Below, piece by piece: positions 27,039-35,608 of a stretch of 64,000 bases of DNA (position 1 is the first letter of the stretch; every line of letters starts with the position of its first letter). Below the pieces are notes generated by a model, which was not told the origin of the DNA, did no database searches, and saw only the letters and a list, made by a program, of their open reading frames with translations. A program made the translations under genes and the position numbers. Source of the DNA: Hyphomonas polymorpha PS728 (lineage in GTDB: Bacteria; Pseudomonadota; Alphaproteobacteria; Caulobacterales; Hyphomonadaceae); assembly GCF_000685315.1 (NCBI RefSeq), contig NZ_ARYM01000014.1, positions 35,564 to 99,563 on the forward strand, in the 5' to 3' direction.

Positions 27039-27719
27039 ATGAAAACACTTCTCGCCAGCTGCGCCGCCGTTGCCCTTATGGCTTCGCCAGCCTTCGCCCA
27101 ATCCACCATTGATCCGCAGGTTCCGGATTCTATCCCGGCAGACCCCACGATGCCGGAAGCGTCCGACCCGATGTCGGAATTTGAGCCGCAGACGGAAGCT
27201 CTGCCTGAAGAACTTCCGCCGGAGCCGGACATGGCTGAAGAAGTCCCGCCCGTGACGCCGGATGCCGAGCCGACCATGCAGGCGGATGTTCCGCAGGAAG
27301 ACGATCAAAACTATGCCGATTTCGACAGTGAGCCGGTCGTGACGGCTGAAATTGGCGACGCTGATGTCTCGCTGGAAGCATCGGTGGATGAAGCAGAGCT
27401 TCCGGAAGACTATTCGACCGACGATCTCAACTCCGTGATGCTGGCCAAGGTCAACGACGTGAGCACCGAAATTGAGGCGCTGGACGCAGAAGCCGATGTT
27501 TGGGTGACGGCTGACGGTTCGGCTGTTGATCCGGCCTACGCTCCGGAAGGTCAGGGCGACATGGACTACACGGCTGAAGAAGACAGCTTCGTGACGCCGG
27601 AAGCCGGTACCTCGCTGGAAACGGAAACCTACGAGTCCGAAACCTACATGACCCCGGAAAACGACATGATGATGGAAGATGAAACGTCCATCGAAGATCC
27701 GGCTGCTACCGACTACTGA
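27039..27719 (+). CDS. secreted acidic protein of unknown function
   Basis: A 226-residue protein starting with a clear signal peptide (M-K-T-L-L-A-S-C-A-A-V, cleavage after A-F-A), then a very acidic sequence full of Glu, Asp, Pro and Thr with almost no Lys or Arg. It contains loose repeats of the type P-E-x-D and E-T-E-T-Y-E-S-E. No domain is recognised. It is probably periplasmic or extracellular and disordered, with calcium or cation binding as one guess. GGAG sits seven bases before the ATG, and a strong terminator follows, so it is a single-gene unit. Confidence 0.7.
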   Translation: MKTLLASCAAVALMASPAFAQSTIDPQVPDSIPADPTMPEASDPMSEFEPQTEALPEELPPEPDMAEEVPPVTPDAEPTMQADVPQEDDQNYADFDSEPVVTAEIGDADVSLEASVDEAELPEDYSTDDLNSVMLAKVNDVSTEIEALDAEADVWVTADGSAVDPAYAPEGQGDMDYTAEEDSFVTPEAGTSLETETYESETYMTPENDMMMEDETSIEDPAATDY

Positions 27720-27742
27720 TAGTCGTTGAAGTTGGATTGAAG

Positions 27743-27773
27743 AAAGGCCGGCTCGTCAGAGCCGGCCTTTTTT
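27743..27773 (+). terminator. rho-independent terminator of the acidic protein gene
   Basis: AAAGGCCGGCTC-GTCA-GAGCCGGCCTTT is a 12-bp perfect stem with a 4-nt loop followed by three more T residues. The A-rich left side could also serve the convergent anti-sigma gene. Confidence 0.9.
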
Positions 27774-27792
27774 GTTCGCAGTCGCTGAAGGC

Positions 27793-28146
27793 TCACGTCC
27801 GCTCAGTCATCGACACTGCCGCCATGGACAGCGCCGCGCCGAGGATAACCGCCAGCCACATGGGATTGCTGGCCGCCGCCTGGCTGATCTCCGTCCGGGC
27901 AAGGGCGAGGGCGGAAGTCACGGTATGATCCACCCCCACAAAGGCCGAGAGCAGCTCTGGCAGTTGCAGCAAGGCAATCACCGCGCCCACAAAACCGAAC
28001 GCGCCAACGGTCAGCCGGCGGATCATCGCCTGGCGGCGAATGCCCTTCATAACACCGGCAGTAAACGGCGCTGCTTCCAGCTGCGCGTCTTCGGCGGCAA
28101 ACAGGCGGGCGAGGTCGCCATAGTTTTCTTCGTCACGCATCGTCAT
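27793..28146 (-). CDS. probable anti-sigma factor / small membrane protein
   Basis: A 117-residue protein with a soluble, acidic N-terminal part of about 45 residues, then two hydrophobic helices (near residues 47-68 and 92-111). GGAG lies just before the ATG at 28146, and the gene starts 7 bp after the stop of the ECF sigma factor. Position, size and topology suggest it holds the sigma factor at the membrane. No zinc-binding anti-sigma motif (H-x3-C-x2-C) is visible, so the assignment rests mainly on context. Confidence 0.6.
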   Translation of the reverse strand: MTMRDEENYGDLARLFAAEDAQLEAAPFTAGVMKGIRRQAMIRRLTVGAFGFVGAVIALLQLPELLSAFVGVDHTVTSALALARTEISQAAASNPMWLAVILGAALSMAAVSMTERT

Positions 28147-28153
28147 CACTCCA

Positions 28154-28690
28154 TTATGCCACATCGGCACTGGCAAGGCACGTCCGCAGTTGGGCAACGC
28201 CTCGCAAAACATGGGACTTCACGGTGCCAAGCGGCCAACCGGTGGCTTCGGCCGCTTCGCGATGGGAAAGCCCGGCGGCAACACACAGCACCACACACAC
28301 CCTCTGGGCTTCGGTCAGGCTGTCGAGAGCCCGGGCAAGATCCATGCGGTTTTCCGCTTCATTGGCAGACCGCTCGAATGGCCGGTCAAACGGGATGATC
28401 TCCGCGGTCTCGTCAAACTCGATCTCGATCTTCTGGCGGCGGCGCCATTGCAGGAATTCCCGCCAGCAGATGGTACAGATCCAGGCGCTGAACGTGCCGC
28501 CGGCATAGGTGCCGAGTTTCTGCCAGGCGGCCAGGAAGGTCATCTGGGCAATGTCGTCCCCTTGCGCCTCCGATCCCGTCAGGCGGCGGGCCATACCGCG
28601 CACCCTTGCCTGATGGCGGCGGACAAGTTCGGCGAAGGCGGCTTCGCTGCCCTTGGCCGCCGCATGGGCGAGATCGGGGTCTGATCGCAT
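28154..28690 (-). CDS. RNA polymerase sigma factor, ECF subfamily
   Basis: A 178-residue sigma-70-like protein with region 2 (A-F-A-E-L-V-R-R-H-Q-A-R-V-R, then D-D-I-A-Q-M-T-F-L-A-A-W) and region 4 (A-Q-R-V-C-V-V-L-C-V-A-A-G-L-S-H-R-E-A-A, then W-P-L-G-T-V-K-S-H-V). GGAGG precedes the ATG at 28690. It is the middle gene of a three-gene unit with an upstream DUF6249 membrane protein and a downstream putative anti-sigma factor. The regulon is unknown. Confidence 0.9.
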   Translation of the reverse strand: MRSDPDLAHAAAKGSEAAFAELVRRHQARVRGMARRLTGSEAQGDDIAQMTFLAAWQKLGTYAGGTFSAWICTICWREFLQWRRRQKIEIEFDETAEIIPFDRPFERSANEAENRMDLARALDSLTEAQRVCVVLCVAAGLSHREAAEATGWPLGTVKSHVLRGVAQLRTCLASADVA

Positions 28691-28721
28691 ATCCCGTCCT
28701 CCGGACGCCACCAGCCTGAGA

Positions 28722-29102
28722 CTACTCAGCCGGGGTCTTGTCACGGCCAAATGCCCAGAGGCCAATGTAAGCGATACCGATGAAGATGGGGAAGCAGGCA
28801 ACACCCAGCATCGGGGTGAGGGCATCTGCTTCTTCTGAGCCAATAAGCCCAGCCAGCACGGCAAAGGCGGCGCCGAAGGCCAGGAACAGAACGCCCCGGC
28901 GAAGGTCTGCGCGCACCGGATCGGTCAGCAGGGACATCTTGTCCATCATCTCAGGCGAGAGGGCCTGGCCCTTCTCAATGGCCAGGCGCAGGGTCTCATG
29001 AACGGTATTGCGCTTGCGGGCGTTGAAGTGGCTGACAATCCACACAATCAACGCGGGTGAAAGAAAGAGAACTGTCGGGACGATAACGCTTTCCATGTCC
29101 AT
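28722..29102 (-). CDS. DUF6249-like small membrane protein
   Basis: A protein of about 126 residues with an N-terminal membrane helix (V-P-T-V-L-F-L-S-P-A-L-I-V-W), a charged cytoplasmic segment with A-R-K-R-N-T-V-H-E-T-L-R-L-A-I-E-K-G, and two C-terminal helices. The K-G-Q-x-L-S-P-E-M-M region is typical of DUF6249. The stop is 31 bp before the ECF sigma start, so it probably belongs to the operon and may help sense the signal. ATGs at 29102 and 29096 are both possible. Confidence 0.6.
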   Translation of the reverse strand: MDMESVIVPTVLFLSPALIVWIVSHFNARKRNTVHETLRLAIEKGQALSPEMMDKMSLLTDPVRADLRRGVLFLAFGAAFAVLAGLIGSEEADALTPMLGVACFPIFIGIAYIGLWAFGRDKTPAE

Positions 29103-29281
29103 TTCCTGATGCTCCGGGGAGGCTTTGGTTTTCCTGCGCCGGCGTGCTTGCCAGCGTTTCTGCCGGTAAGATGCTGCCACTGCGGATTTCAGATGCAGGG
29201 CCTGTGAAAAAAAACTTCAGGCTGGGGAGAATGCCCCCATCTCTTGCCCCAGGCGCCGGCGCGCCCTAAGCGCGGGATGAG

Positions 29282-29995
29282 ATGGTCAAGATTACCCCCA
29301 AAAGCATGCGCAAGCCTCATATTGCGCCAGACCTTGCTACCCGCGAAGGCCGCGCCCGCGCGGGGCGGGAGCTGTATCTGGGCGATCATGGCTTCCTGCG
29401 GGTGTGGTTTTCAAACCTTCACCAGATCTCGCCGGAGATGTGGCGGGCCAATCAGCCCTCTCCCAAGCAGGTGATCGCCCACGCGCAGGAGCGGGGCATC
29501 AAGACGATCCTCAACCTTCGCGGCCCCACCACCAAGGGGTTTTACCTCCTGGAAAAGGAGGCCTGCGAGCAGGCGGGCATCGACCTCATCGACTTCCAGA
29601 TGTTCTCGCGGGAGCCGCCGACGGTGGAGAAGGTCTTCGCGGCGCGCGACCTGTTTGAGCGCATCCGCTATCCGGCCCTGATGCACTGCAAATCCGGCGC
29701 AGACCGGGCCGGTATCATGGCCGTGCTCTACAAGCTGCTGCGCGAGAAGGTGCCGTACGAGGAGGCGATGGAACAGCTTTCCGGGCGCTATCTGCACATC
29801 CGCCACGGCAAGACCGGCGTGCTGGACGCCTTCTTCGAGGCCTATGCCGCTTTCAATGCCGGCCGGCCGCGCGAAGACTGGAAGCCCTTCCTGGACTGGG
29901 TGGCGGAGGATTACGACCGGGCCGCGGTCAAGGCGGAATTCCTTCAGAAACTGGGTAAGGGACCAAAGCTCGACGAGATCCTCCACCGGGAATAG
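29282..29995 (+). CDS. tyrosine/dual-specificity phosphatase family protein
   Basis: The 237-residue protein carries the C-x5-R phosphatase loop H-C-K-S-G-A-D-R-A-G with catalytic Cys136 and Arg142, preceded by the fold's I-K-T-I-L-N-L-R strand. Related bacterial proteins act on phosphotyrosine, phosphoinositides or lipid A-type phosphates. No signal peptide or membrane helix is seen, so it is probably cytoplasmic. A second ATG at 29306 is possible. The substrate is unknown. Confidence 0.85.
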   Translation: MVKITPKSMRKPHIAPDLATREGRARAGRELYLGDHGFLRVWFSNLHQISPEMWRANQPSPKQVIAHAQERGIKTILNLRGPTTKGFYLLEKEACEQAGIDLIDFQMFSREPPTVEKVFAARDLFERIRYPALMHCKSGADRAGIMAVLYKLLREKVPYEEAMEQLSGRYLHIRHGKTGVLDAFFEAYAAFNAGRPREDWKPFLDWVAEDYDRAAVKAEFLQKLGKGPKLDEILHRE

Positions 29996-30059
29996 CGCTT
30001 TCCAGCGCCCGGGATTCATGCCAGCACATCGCTCTGAGGGATCGAGGGAGTCTTCCGAC

Positions 30060-30377
30060 ATGAAAGCGGGAATCGTTGCCGCCATTGCAGCGTTGGCGCT
30101 TACCGGCTGCGGCCTTGCCGGGCCAAGCGATCACAAGGTTCTGGTGGACGCCTGTGTGGCAGACGGGGAGTCCGAAGCGACCTGCGGCTGCATCACCACC
30201 GCAATGGAAAAGAATCTGTCGCCAGAACTCTTTAAGAAGACGGCGCAGGCCGTTGGCCGGGACAAGAAGGACATGATGACCTTCGTGGGCGAGCTGACCG
30301 TGCAGGAGCAGCTGTCCTTCTCCTCGGTTCTCGGCGACATGTTTGCCTGTTCCCTGACCGGGGAGCCGGCTGAATAA
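30060..30377 (+). CDS. small predicted lipoprotein
   Basis: A 105-residue protein with a lipoprotein signal ending in L-T-G-C (Cys17) and four further Cys residues, two of them in the close pair A-T-C-G-C. The mature part is helical. No known domain is recognised. It follows the phosphatase gene by 64 bp on the same strand. Confidence 0.65.
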   Translation: MKAGIVAAIAALALTGCGLAGPSDHKVLVDACVADGESEATCGCITTAMEKNLSPELFKKTAQAVGRDKKDMMTFVGELTVQEQLSFSSVLGDMFACSLTGEPAE

Positions 30378-30499
30378 GGCCATTGCTGCGTGTCCGGCTT
30401 GCGTCCCCTGACGGAGCAGCCGAGTGTGGCAGGCGCTGGTTAAGGTGACGCGACGGCGCGTTCAGCCTAGAATGGGACTGAAACAGGAAGGGGATGTCC

Positions 30500-30775
30500 A
30501 TGAAGTTCATTATTATCAACAGCTTCCGAACGATGGTGTATGTCGCTTATATCTCCATCATCATCGGTGGCATTGCCCTCGGCATTTACCAGAAGGGCGA
30601 GTTCACGAACGAATTGCTGGGCCTGTCGGGTGGCCTGGCCCAGTTGGCTGATTTTGCAGTCTTCGCCTTTGGCGGCTGGGTTGCGGCCAGTCTCATCTGC
30701 GGCCTGATCGTCACGCTGCTGGACATCCGCGACGACATCAACGACCGCCTGCCGGACGCCCGCCGCGATATGTAA
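30500..30775 (+). CDS. small membrane protein of unknown function
   Basis: A 91-residue protein with two hydrophobic helices (near residues 10-30 and 50-75) and a charged C-terminus rich in Asp and Arg. AGGAAGG lies seven bases before the ATG at 30500; another ATG at 30494 has no room for a ribosome-binding site. A hairpin terminator follows, so it may be transcribed alone or with the lipoprotein upstream. Confidence 0.6.
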   Translation: MKFIIINSFRTMVYVAYISIIIGGIALGIYQKGEFTNELLGLSGGLAQLADFAVFAFGGWVAASLICGLIVTLLDIRDDINDRLPDARRDM

Positions 30776-30813
30776 ACGCGGCCCTGGTCACAACCGGCCA
30801 GACTCAGGATCAT

Positions 30814-30846
30814 ATGCCGTCAGGTGTCGCCACCTGGCGGCATTTT
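30814..30846 (+). terminator. rho-independent terminator after the small membrane protein
   Basis: ATGCCGTCAGGTG-TCGC-CACCTGGCGGCAT is a 13-bp stem with one weak pair, followed by TTT. It lies 38 bp after the stop codon and before the ribosome-binding site of the MAPEG gene. Confidence 0.8.
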
Positions 30847-30885
30847 CATAACAATCGATACCACCAACCGGGAGGAATACGGGTC

Positions 30886-31272
30886 ATGACACCCAGCGCT
30901 GCGGCTGCCATCTATTCTGGCGTCAACATTCTCATTCTCTTGTTCCTGTCCTTCCGGGTGGTTGGCCGCCGCCGGTCGGCGCAGGTCTCCCTCGGCACGG
31001 GCGGTGATCCTGACCTCGAGGTTCGCGTCCGAGCCCACGGCAATGCGTCCGAATACATCCCGGCCACCATGCTCGGTCTGTTCATCGCGGCCAGCCTCGG
31101 CGCGCCGCTCTGGGGCGTTCATGCCATCGGCGGAGTCTTCACCTTCGGCCGGGTGCTGCACGGCATCGGCCTGTCGGGCAATATCATGGCGCCGCGGGCG
31201 CTTGGCATGGTGCTTACCTGGCTGGGCATGCTGGCCTCCGGTGTGGCCGTGATCTGGCTCGGGCTGTCCTGA
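30886..31272 (+). CDS. MAPEG family membrane protein
   Basis: A 128-residue protein with four predicted membrane helices and the MAPEG pattern: R-V-R-A-H-G-N-A-S-E-Y-I-P after the first helix, later G-R-V-L-H-G-I-G-L. Family members include microsomal glutathione transferases and leukotriene synthases; bacterial relatives of this size are mostly uncharacterised. GGGAGG precedes the ATG at 30886. The stop codon overlaps the start of dispersed repeat copy B. Confidence 0.85.
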   Translation: MTPSAAAAIYSGVNILILLFLSFRVVGRRRSAQVSLGTGGDPDLEVRVRAHGNASEYIPATMLGLFIAASLGAPLWGVHAIGGVFTFGRVLHGIGLSGNIMAPRALGMVLTWLGMLASGVAVIWLGLS

Positions 31273-31329
31273 TTTTGTCCGCAGCTGTCCGGATTTGTCC
31301 ATCAGGTGACCGGACCTGACCGTCCCCGG
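31265..31329. repeat. dispersed GTCCGG repeat, copy B, between the MAPEG gene and pmbA
   Basis: A run of related 10-11 bp units begins at the MAPEG stop codon: TGTCCTGATT, TTGTCCGCAGC, TGTCCGGATT, TGTCCATCAGG, TGACCGGACC, TGACCGTCCC. It contains the exact core GTCCGGATTTGTCC (31287-31300) shared with copies A and C. Here it is intergenic or extends the 3' end of the MAPEG gene. Confidence 0.7.
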
Positions 31330-31379
31330 TGCGCATCGGGCCTGTTGCACCCAGGCCCGGTGCGGTCCATTTACGCAAG

Positions 31380-32726
31380 ATGGCTGATTCCGAAATTTCC
31401 CCCGAAAAAACCCTCTCCGATCTGCTCGACCAGTGCCGCAAGGCCGGGGCTGACGCTGCCGATGCCCGCCTCGGAATCGCCGATGGCGTCAGCGTTTCCG
31501 TGCGCGATGGCAAGCTCGAGAGCATCGAACGTGAAGAGAGCGCCAGCATCGCCCTGCGCTGCTTCTTCGGCAAGCGCCAGGCCAGCGTCTCCGGCGCCGA
31601 TCTCAGCCGCGACGGCCTCAAGGCTCTCGCCGAACGCTGCGTTGTCATGGCCAGAGCCGTTCCCGAAGATAAATTCTGTGGCCTTGCCACCCCTGAAGAA
31701 CTCATCACCGGCGCGGCGGATCTGGACCTTTCCGGAGAGCCGGAGATCTCCGCTGAAACCCTGGAACGTGAAGCAATCACTGCAGAAGCCGCCGCCCTTG
31801 CCGTTCCCGGCGTGAAGACGGTGGCCGGCTGCGGCGCCTCCTGGAACCGCTCCGCCCGCTGGGTTGCCGCCACCAACGGCTTCCGCGCCTACAAGACCGG
31901 CACCTCCACCAGTCTCGGCCTCTCTGCCGTTGCCGAAAAGAACGGCCAGATGGAGCGGGACTATGACAGCTGGTCGGTCCGCTTCACCAAAGACCGCCCC
32001 AGCGCGGAAGAGATCGGCAAGACAGCCGGTGAGCGCACCATCGCCCGCCTCGGCGCCCGCAAGATCGAGACCCAGAAAGCCGCCGTCATCTTTGACCGCC
32101 GCGTGTCTGACAGCCTGATTGGCGCGCTGCTCGGCGCCATTTCCGGCCCTTCCATTGCCCGTGGGGTCAGTTTCCTGAAAAATCGCCTCGGCGATCAGGT
32201 ATTTGCCAAGGGCATCTACATCACGGACGACCCGTTCCGCCCCCTCGGCATGGGTAGCCGCGTGCATGATGGCGAAGGCCTTCCCGTGGCTGAAACCCAT
32301 CTCATCGAAGACGGCAAGCTGACGACCTGGCTGCTGAACCTGCCGTCCGCGCGCCAGCTGGGCCTCCAGTCCAACGGCTTTGCTTCGCTCGGCTTCGGCG
32401 ATCCGCCCGGCGTGGCGACCTCCAACGTGTATCTGCGCCCCGGCAAGGACAGCCCCGGCGCCCTGGCCAAGCAGATCGGCAAGGGCCTCCTCGTGACCGA
32501 CATGTTCGGCCCCTCGATCAACCCCAATACCGGTGACTATTCGGTGGGTGTGGCCGGTTTCTGGATTGAGGGCGGGGAGATTGCCTGGCCTGTCTCCGAG
32601 GTGACCGCGGCCGGCGACCTGCCGTCAATGTTTGCCCGGATGATCCCGGCGAATGACCTTGAACTGCGCTCGACGCGCGACGCACCGTCGATCCTCATTG
32701 AGGACATGAACCTTGCAGGCAGCTGA
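31380..32726 (+). CDS. pmbA: PmbA/TldE, TldD-partner metalloprotease subunit
   Basis: A 448-residue protein of the TldD/PmbA family with the N-terminal A-R-L-G-I-A-D-G-V-S-V-S-V-R-D-G-K segment and the C-terminal G-D-Y-S-V-G-V-A-G-F-W-I-E-G-G. The TldD-type zinc motif HExxxH is absent, as expected for the PmbA/TldE partner. With TldD it degrades unfolded peptides and matures microcin- or antitoxin-like peptides. tldD is not in the window. The ATG at 31380 is favoured over a GTG at 31329, which lies at the repeat edge. Confidence 0.9.
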   Translation: MADSEISPEKTLSDLLDQCRKAGADAADARLGIADGVSVSVRDGKLESIEREESASIALRCFFGKRQASVSGADLSRDGLKALAERCVVMARAVPEDKFCGLATPEELITGAADLDLSGEPEISAETLEREAITAEAAALAVPGVKTVAGCGASWNRSARWVAATNGFRAYKTGTSTSLGLSAVAEKNGQMERDYDSWSVRFTKDRPSAEEIGKTAGERTIARLGARKIETQKAAVIFDRRVSDSLIGALLGAISGPSIARGVSFLKNRLGDQVFAKGIYITDDPFRPLGMGSRVHDGEGLPVAETHLIEDGKLTTWLLNLPSARQLGLQSNGFASLGFGDPPGVATSNVYLRPGKDSPGALAKQIGKGLLVTDMFGPSINPNTGDYSVGVAGFWIEGGEIAWPVSEVTAAGDLPSMFARMIPANDLELRSTRDAPSILIEDMNLAGS

Positions 32727-33831
32727 TCGGACCCTCACGCAGGATCTTGAACTGATGCTGGCGCTGGCCAAGGAGGCGGGCGATCTGGCCCTCTCTTACA
32801 CGCTGAAAGGCGGCGCCGAAGCCTGGAACAAGACCGGCGGCAAAGGCCCCGTCACCGAAGCAGACCTTGCCGTCAACCGGCTCTGCCTGAATCAGCTCCA
32901 GACGGCGCGGCCCGAATATGGCTGGCTTTCCGAAGAAACTCTGGACGATCCGGCGGCACGCGCAAAGTCGCGTGTCTGGGTGGTCGATCCCATCGATGGC
33001 ACCCGCGCCTATATCAATGGCGATCCGCACTGGTGCATTGCGCTGGCCATTGTGGAGGACGGCGAAGCGGTGGCGAGCGTCCTCTACGCGCCGGCGCTGG
33101 GCCAGATGTATTCGGCCCGCAAGGGCGCCGGCGCCTTCCGCAATGGCTGTGTCCTGCGCGCCTCTCAACGCAAGCAGGAGGAGGGGCTGCGCCTGATCGC
33201 CAATGACGGCGTGGTGACCCATCCTTCCTGGCCGGAGCCGTGGCCTACCGTTGAATTGGCCCGGCCCAAGCCGAATGCCACCTTACTGCGGATGGCCTTC
33301 GTGGCCGCTGGGGACTGGGACGCAACCCTGGTTCTGGGCGAAAAGGCAGACTGGGATGTGGCCGCCGGCGCCGTGCTCGTTACTGAGGCAGGCGGGCGGG
33401 CAACCACGCATCTGGGGGAGCCGCTGGTGTTCAATCAGGCCGTGCCCGCGCAGCGCAGTGTCGTGGCCTCTGGAAACGCGCTGCATCCTTTGTTAGTGCG
33501 CCGCGCAGAAGTGGTGAAAATCCCAGACCCTCAGGCGCGAGCCGACCAACCCCTGCCTGTCCCAACGGAGCCAAAACGGATGAATAGTGCGAACACCGGC
33601 AAACAATTGCTGCATATCGTCTTCGGCGGTGAGCTGAAGGATGTGACCGGCGTTGAATTCGAAGATCTTTCCCAGATCGACTTCATTGGTGCGTTCCCCA
33701 ACTATCAGGAAGCCTACGACGCCTGGAAAGCAGCGGCGCAGCGCACGGTAGACCAGGCCGAAATGCGCTATTTCATCTTGCACGCCCACAAGCTGCTGGA
33801 CCCCGCCACGGGTGACCATCATCACGTCTGA
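32713..33831 (+). CDS. inositol monophosphatase/CysQ-type phosphatase fused to DUF4170
   Basis: A 372-residue protein. Residues 1 to about 270 are a FIG-superfamily phosphatase: S-E-E-T (acidic metal ligands near 74-75), V-D-P-I-D-G-T-R (92-98) and W-D-V-A-A-G-A-V-L-V-T-E-A-G-G. After a Pro-rich linker, residues from about 290 (G-K-Q-L-L-H-I-V-F-G-G-E-L) match DUF4170, which I know as a free-standing neighbour. The start is TTG inside the pmbA end. An internal ATG at 33580 with GGAG upstream could yield DUF4170 alone. The phosphatase probably acts on 3'(2'),5'-bisphosphonucleosides or inositol phosphates. Confidence 0.82.
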   Translation: MQAADRTLTQDLELMLALAKEAGDLALSYTLKGGAEAWNKTGGKGPVTEADLAVNRLCLNQLQTARPEYGWLSEETLDDPAARAKSRVWVVDPIDGTRAYINGDPHWCIALAIVEDGEAVASVLYAPALGQMYSARKGAGAFRNGCVLRASQRKQEEGLRLIANDGVVTHPSWPEPWPTVELARPKPNATLLRMAFVAAGDWDATLVLGEKADWDVAAGAVLVTEAGGRATTHLGEPLVFNQAVPAQRSVVASGNALHPLLVRRAEVVKIPDPQARADQPLPVPTEPKRMNSANTGKQLLHIVFGGELKDVTGVEFEDLSQIDFIGAFPNYQEAYDAWKAAAQRTVDQAEMRYFILHAHKLLDPATGDHHHV

Positions 33832-35608
33832 TACGCCTCCTGCGCCAAAGGCTGCCCGGCAACGTTCGCTGACGCGGCTGTTCAAGGCGCATTTCTGGCC
33901 GCAGCGGGGCTGGTTTATTGCAGGCACGTTGCTCGCCGTGCTCTCGGCGGTGTGCAGCATCGGCTACGTGGCGGTGCTGGACTATGTCGGCAACGGCCTG
34001 CAGGCGGGCATCGAGCGGCAGGCCGCCGGCCAGGCCGCGCCGCTGGCCTGGATCTGGGCGGGCATCATCGCCATCGTGCTGCTGACGATCGCGCGCGCCC
34101 TGTCGATGTATGGCATGACTCTGCTCAACAATACCGGCGTTCAACGCGGCCTCGTGGGTGTGCAGAGCATTCAATATGATGCGCTCACCGATGGAGACTT
34201 TGCCCGTGTGGCAGGCGATGCGTCGGGCGGGTTCGTTTCGCGCTTCATCAATGATGTGGTGGCCATCCGCGAGGCGGCGCTGCGCTTTGCCAACAACTTC
34301 GCCAAGAGCCTGACGACCATAATCGGCGTTCTCATCTGGCTGTTCTGGAAGGACTGGCAACTCGCCCTGATCATTGCGGTGGTTTACCCGCTGGCGCTGG
34401 GCCCGGTTGTCTCGCTCGGAAACTCCGTGCGCAAACGGTCCAAACGGGCGCAGGAACAGACAGGCGAGATAACCTCTCTGCTGACGGAGGGGTTGCAGTC
34501 TGCCCGTGTCGTCAAGGCCTACGGGCTTGAGGACTGGCAGAAGGCGCGAGCAAACAAGGGCTTTGCTGAACGCTCCAGCCTTTTCCTGAAGGTTCTATCC
34601 AAGCGGGCAGGAGTTGATCCCGTGCTGGAAGTGTTCGGCGGTTTTGCGCTCGCCGCGCTGCTCGGCTTCGTGGCCTGGCGGATTTCAGAAGGGCAGAGCA
34701 CGCTGGGCGATCTGCTGGGCTTCATCGGGGCGATTGCGATTGCAGCGCCCGAAGTGCGCGCCCTCGGCAGCATCAGCGCCGTGGCGCAGGAAGGCGCCGC
34801 CGCCGCTGACCGCGTGTTCGAGATCGTCGACGAAGCGCCCAAGGTGGCAGACCGCGCCGGTGCAAAAACGCTGAGCGGTGTTCGCGGGGAAATTGGGTTC
34901 AGGGATGTTCGTTTTGCCTATCCGGACGGGACGGTCGCGCTGAAGGGGCTTAGCTTTGCGGCCCAGCCGGGAGAGACAGTGGCGATCGTGGGGGCGTCCG
35001 GCGCGGGCAAGTCTACCGTCTTCAACCTGCTCATGCGGCTCTATGATGCCTCAGCAGGCAGCGTGGCGGTCGACGGCGGGGATGTGCGCGATGTGACGGG
35101 CGCCAGCCTGCGCGCGCAGATGGGTCTTGTGGCGCAGGACTCCGCTCTCTTTGACGACAGCATCGCCAACAATATTGCGCTTGGCCGTATAGGCGCTTCG
35201 CGCGCCGAAATCGAGGCGGCGGCGCGGGCCGCCAATGCGCATGATTTCATCAGTGTGCTGCCGGGAGGATATGATGCGCCGGCCGGCGAGATGGGGCGCA
35301 ATCTCTCGGGCGGTCAGCGCCAGCGCGTGGCGCTCGCCCGCGCCATCCTGCGTGGGGCGCCCATCCTGCTGCTGGACGAGGCGACCTCCGCGCTGGACGC
35401 TGAAAGCGAAGCGAAGGTGCAGGCCGCGCTGGCGGAATTCGGCAAGGGGCGCACAGTGCTGATCATTGCCCACCGCCTCTCCACCGTGCGCGCGGCAGAC
35501 CGGATCGTGGTGATGGAAGATGGCCGCGCCGTGGAAGAGGGCACGCATGACGCGCTGATGGCGGCCGGCGGCGCTTATCGCCGGCTGGTGGAGTTGCAGC
35601 TCAGCTAG
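33812..35608 (+). CDS. ABC transporter, fused permease-ATPase (MsbA-like exporter)
   Basis: A 598-residue half-transporter with six N-terminal membrane helices and an ATPase domain from about 350. It has Walker A G-A-S-G-A-G-K-S-T, signature N-L-S-G-G-Q-R-Q-R, Walker B I-L-L-L-D-E-A-T-S-A-L-D and a switch His in I-I-A-H-R-L-S-T. Such proteins work as homodimers flipping lipids or exporting drugs; lipid A flippase is the best guess. It begins at a GTG overlapping the preceding gene by 20 bp, which suggests coupling. Confidence 0.9.
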   Translation: MTIITSDTPPAPKAARQRSLTRLFKAHFWPQRGWFIAGTLLAVLSAVCSIGYVAVLDYVGNGLQAGIERQAAGQAAPLAWIWAGIIAIVLLTIARALSMYGMTLLNNTGVQRGLVGVQSIQYDALTDGDFARVAGDASGGFVSRFINDVVAIREAALRFANNFAKSLTTIIGVLIWLFWKDWQLALIIAVVYPLALGPVVSLGNSVRKRSKRAQEQTGEITSLLTEGLQSARVVKAYGLEDWQKARANKGFAERSSLFLKVLSKRAGVDPVLEVFGGFALAALLGFVAWRISEGQSTLGDLLGFIGAIAIAAPEVRALGSISAVAQEGAAAADRVFEIVDEAPKVADRAGAKTLSGVRGEIGFRDVRFAYPDGTVALKGLSFAAQPGETVAIVGASGAGKSTVFNLLMRLYDASAGSVAVDGGDVRDVTGASLRAQMGLVAQDSALFDDSIANNIALGRIGASRAEIEAAARAANAHDFISVLPGGYDAPAGEMGRNLSGGQRQRVALARAILRGAPILLLDEATSALDAESEAKVQAALAEFGKGRTVLIIAHRLSTVRAADRIVVMEDGRAVEEGTHDALMAAGGAYRRLVELQLS

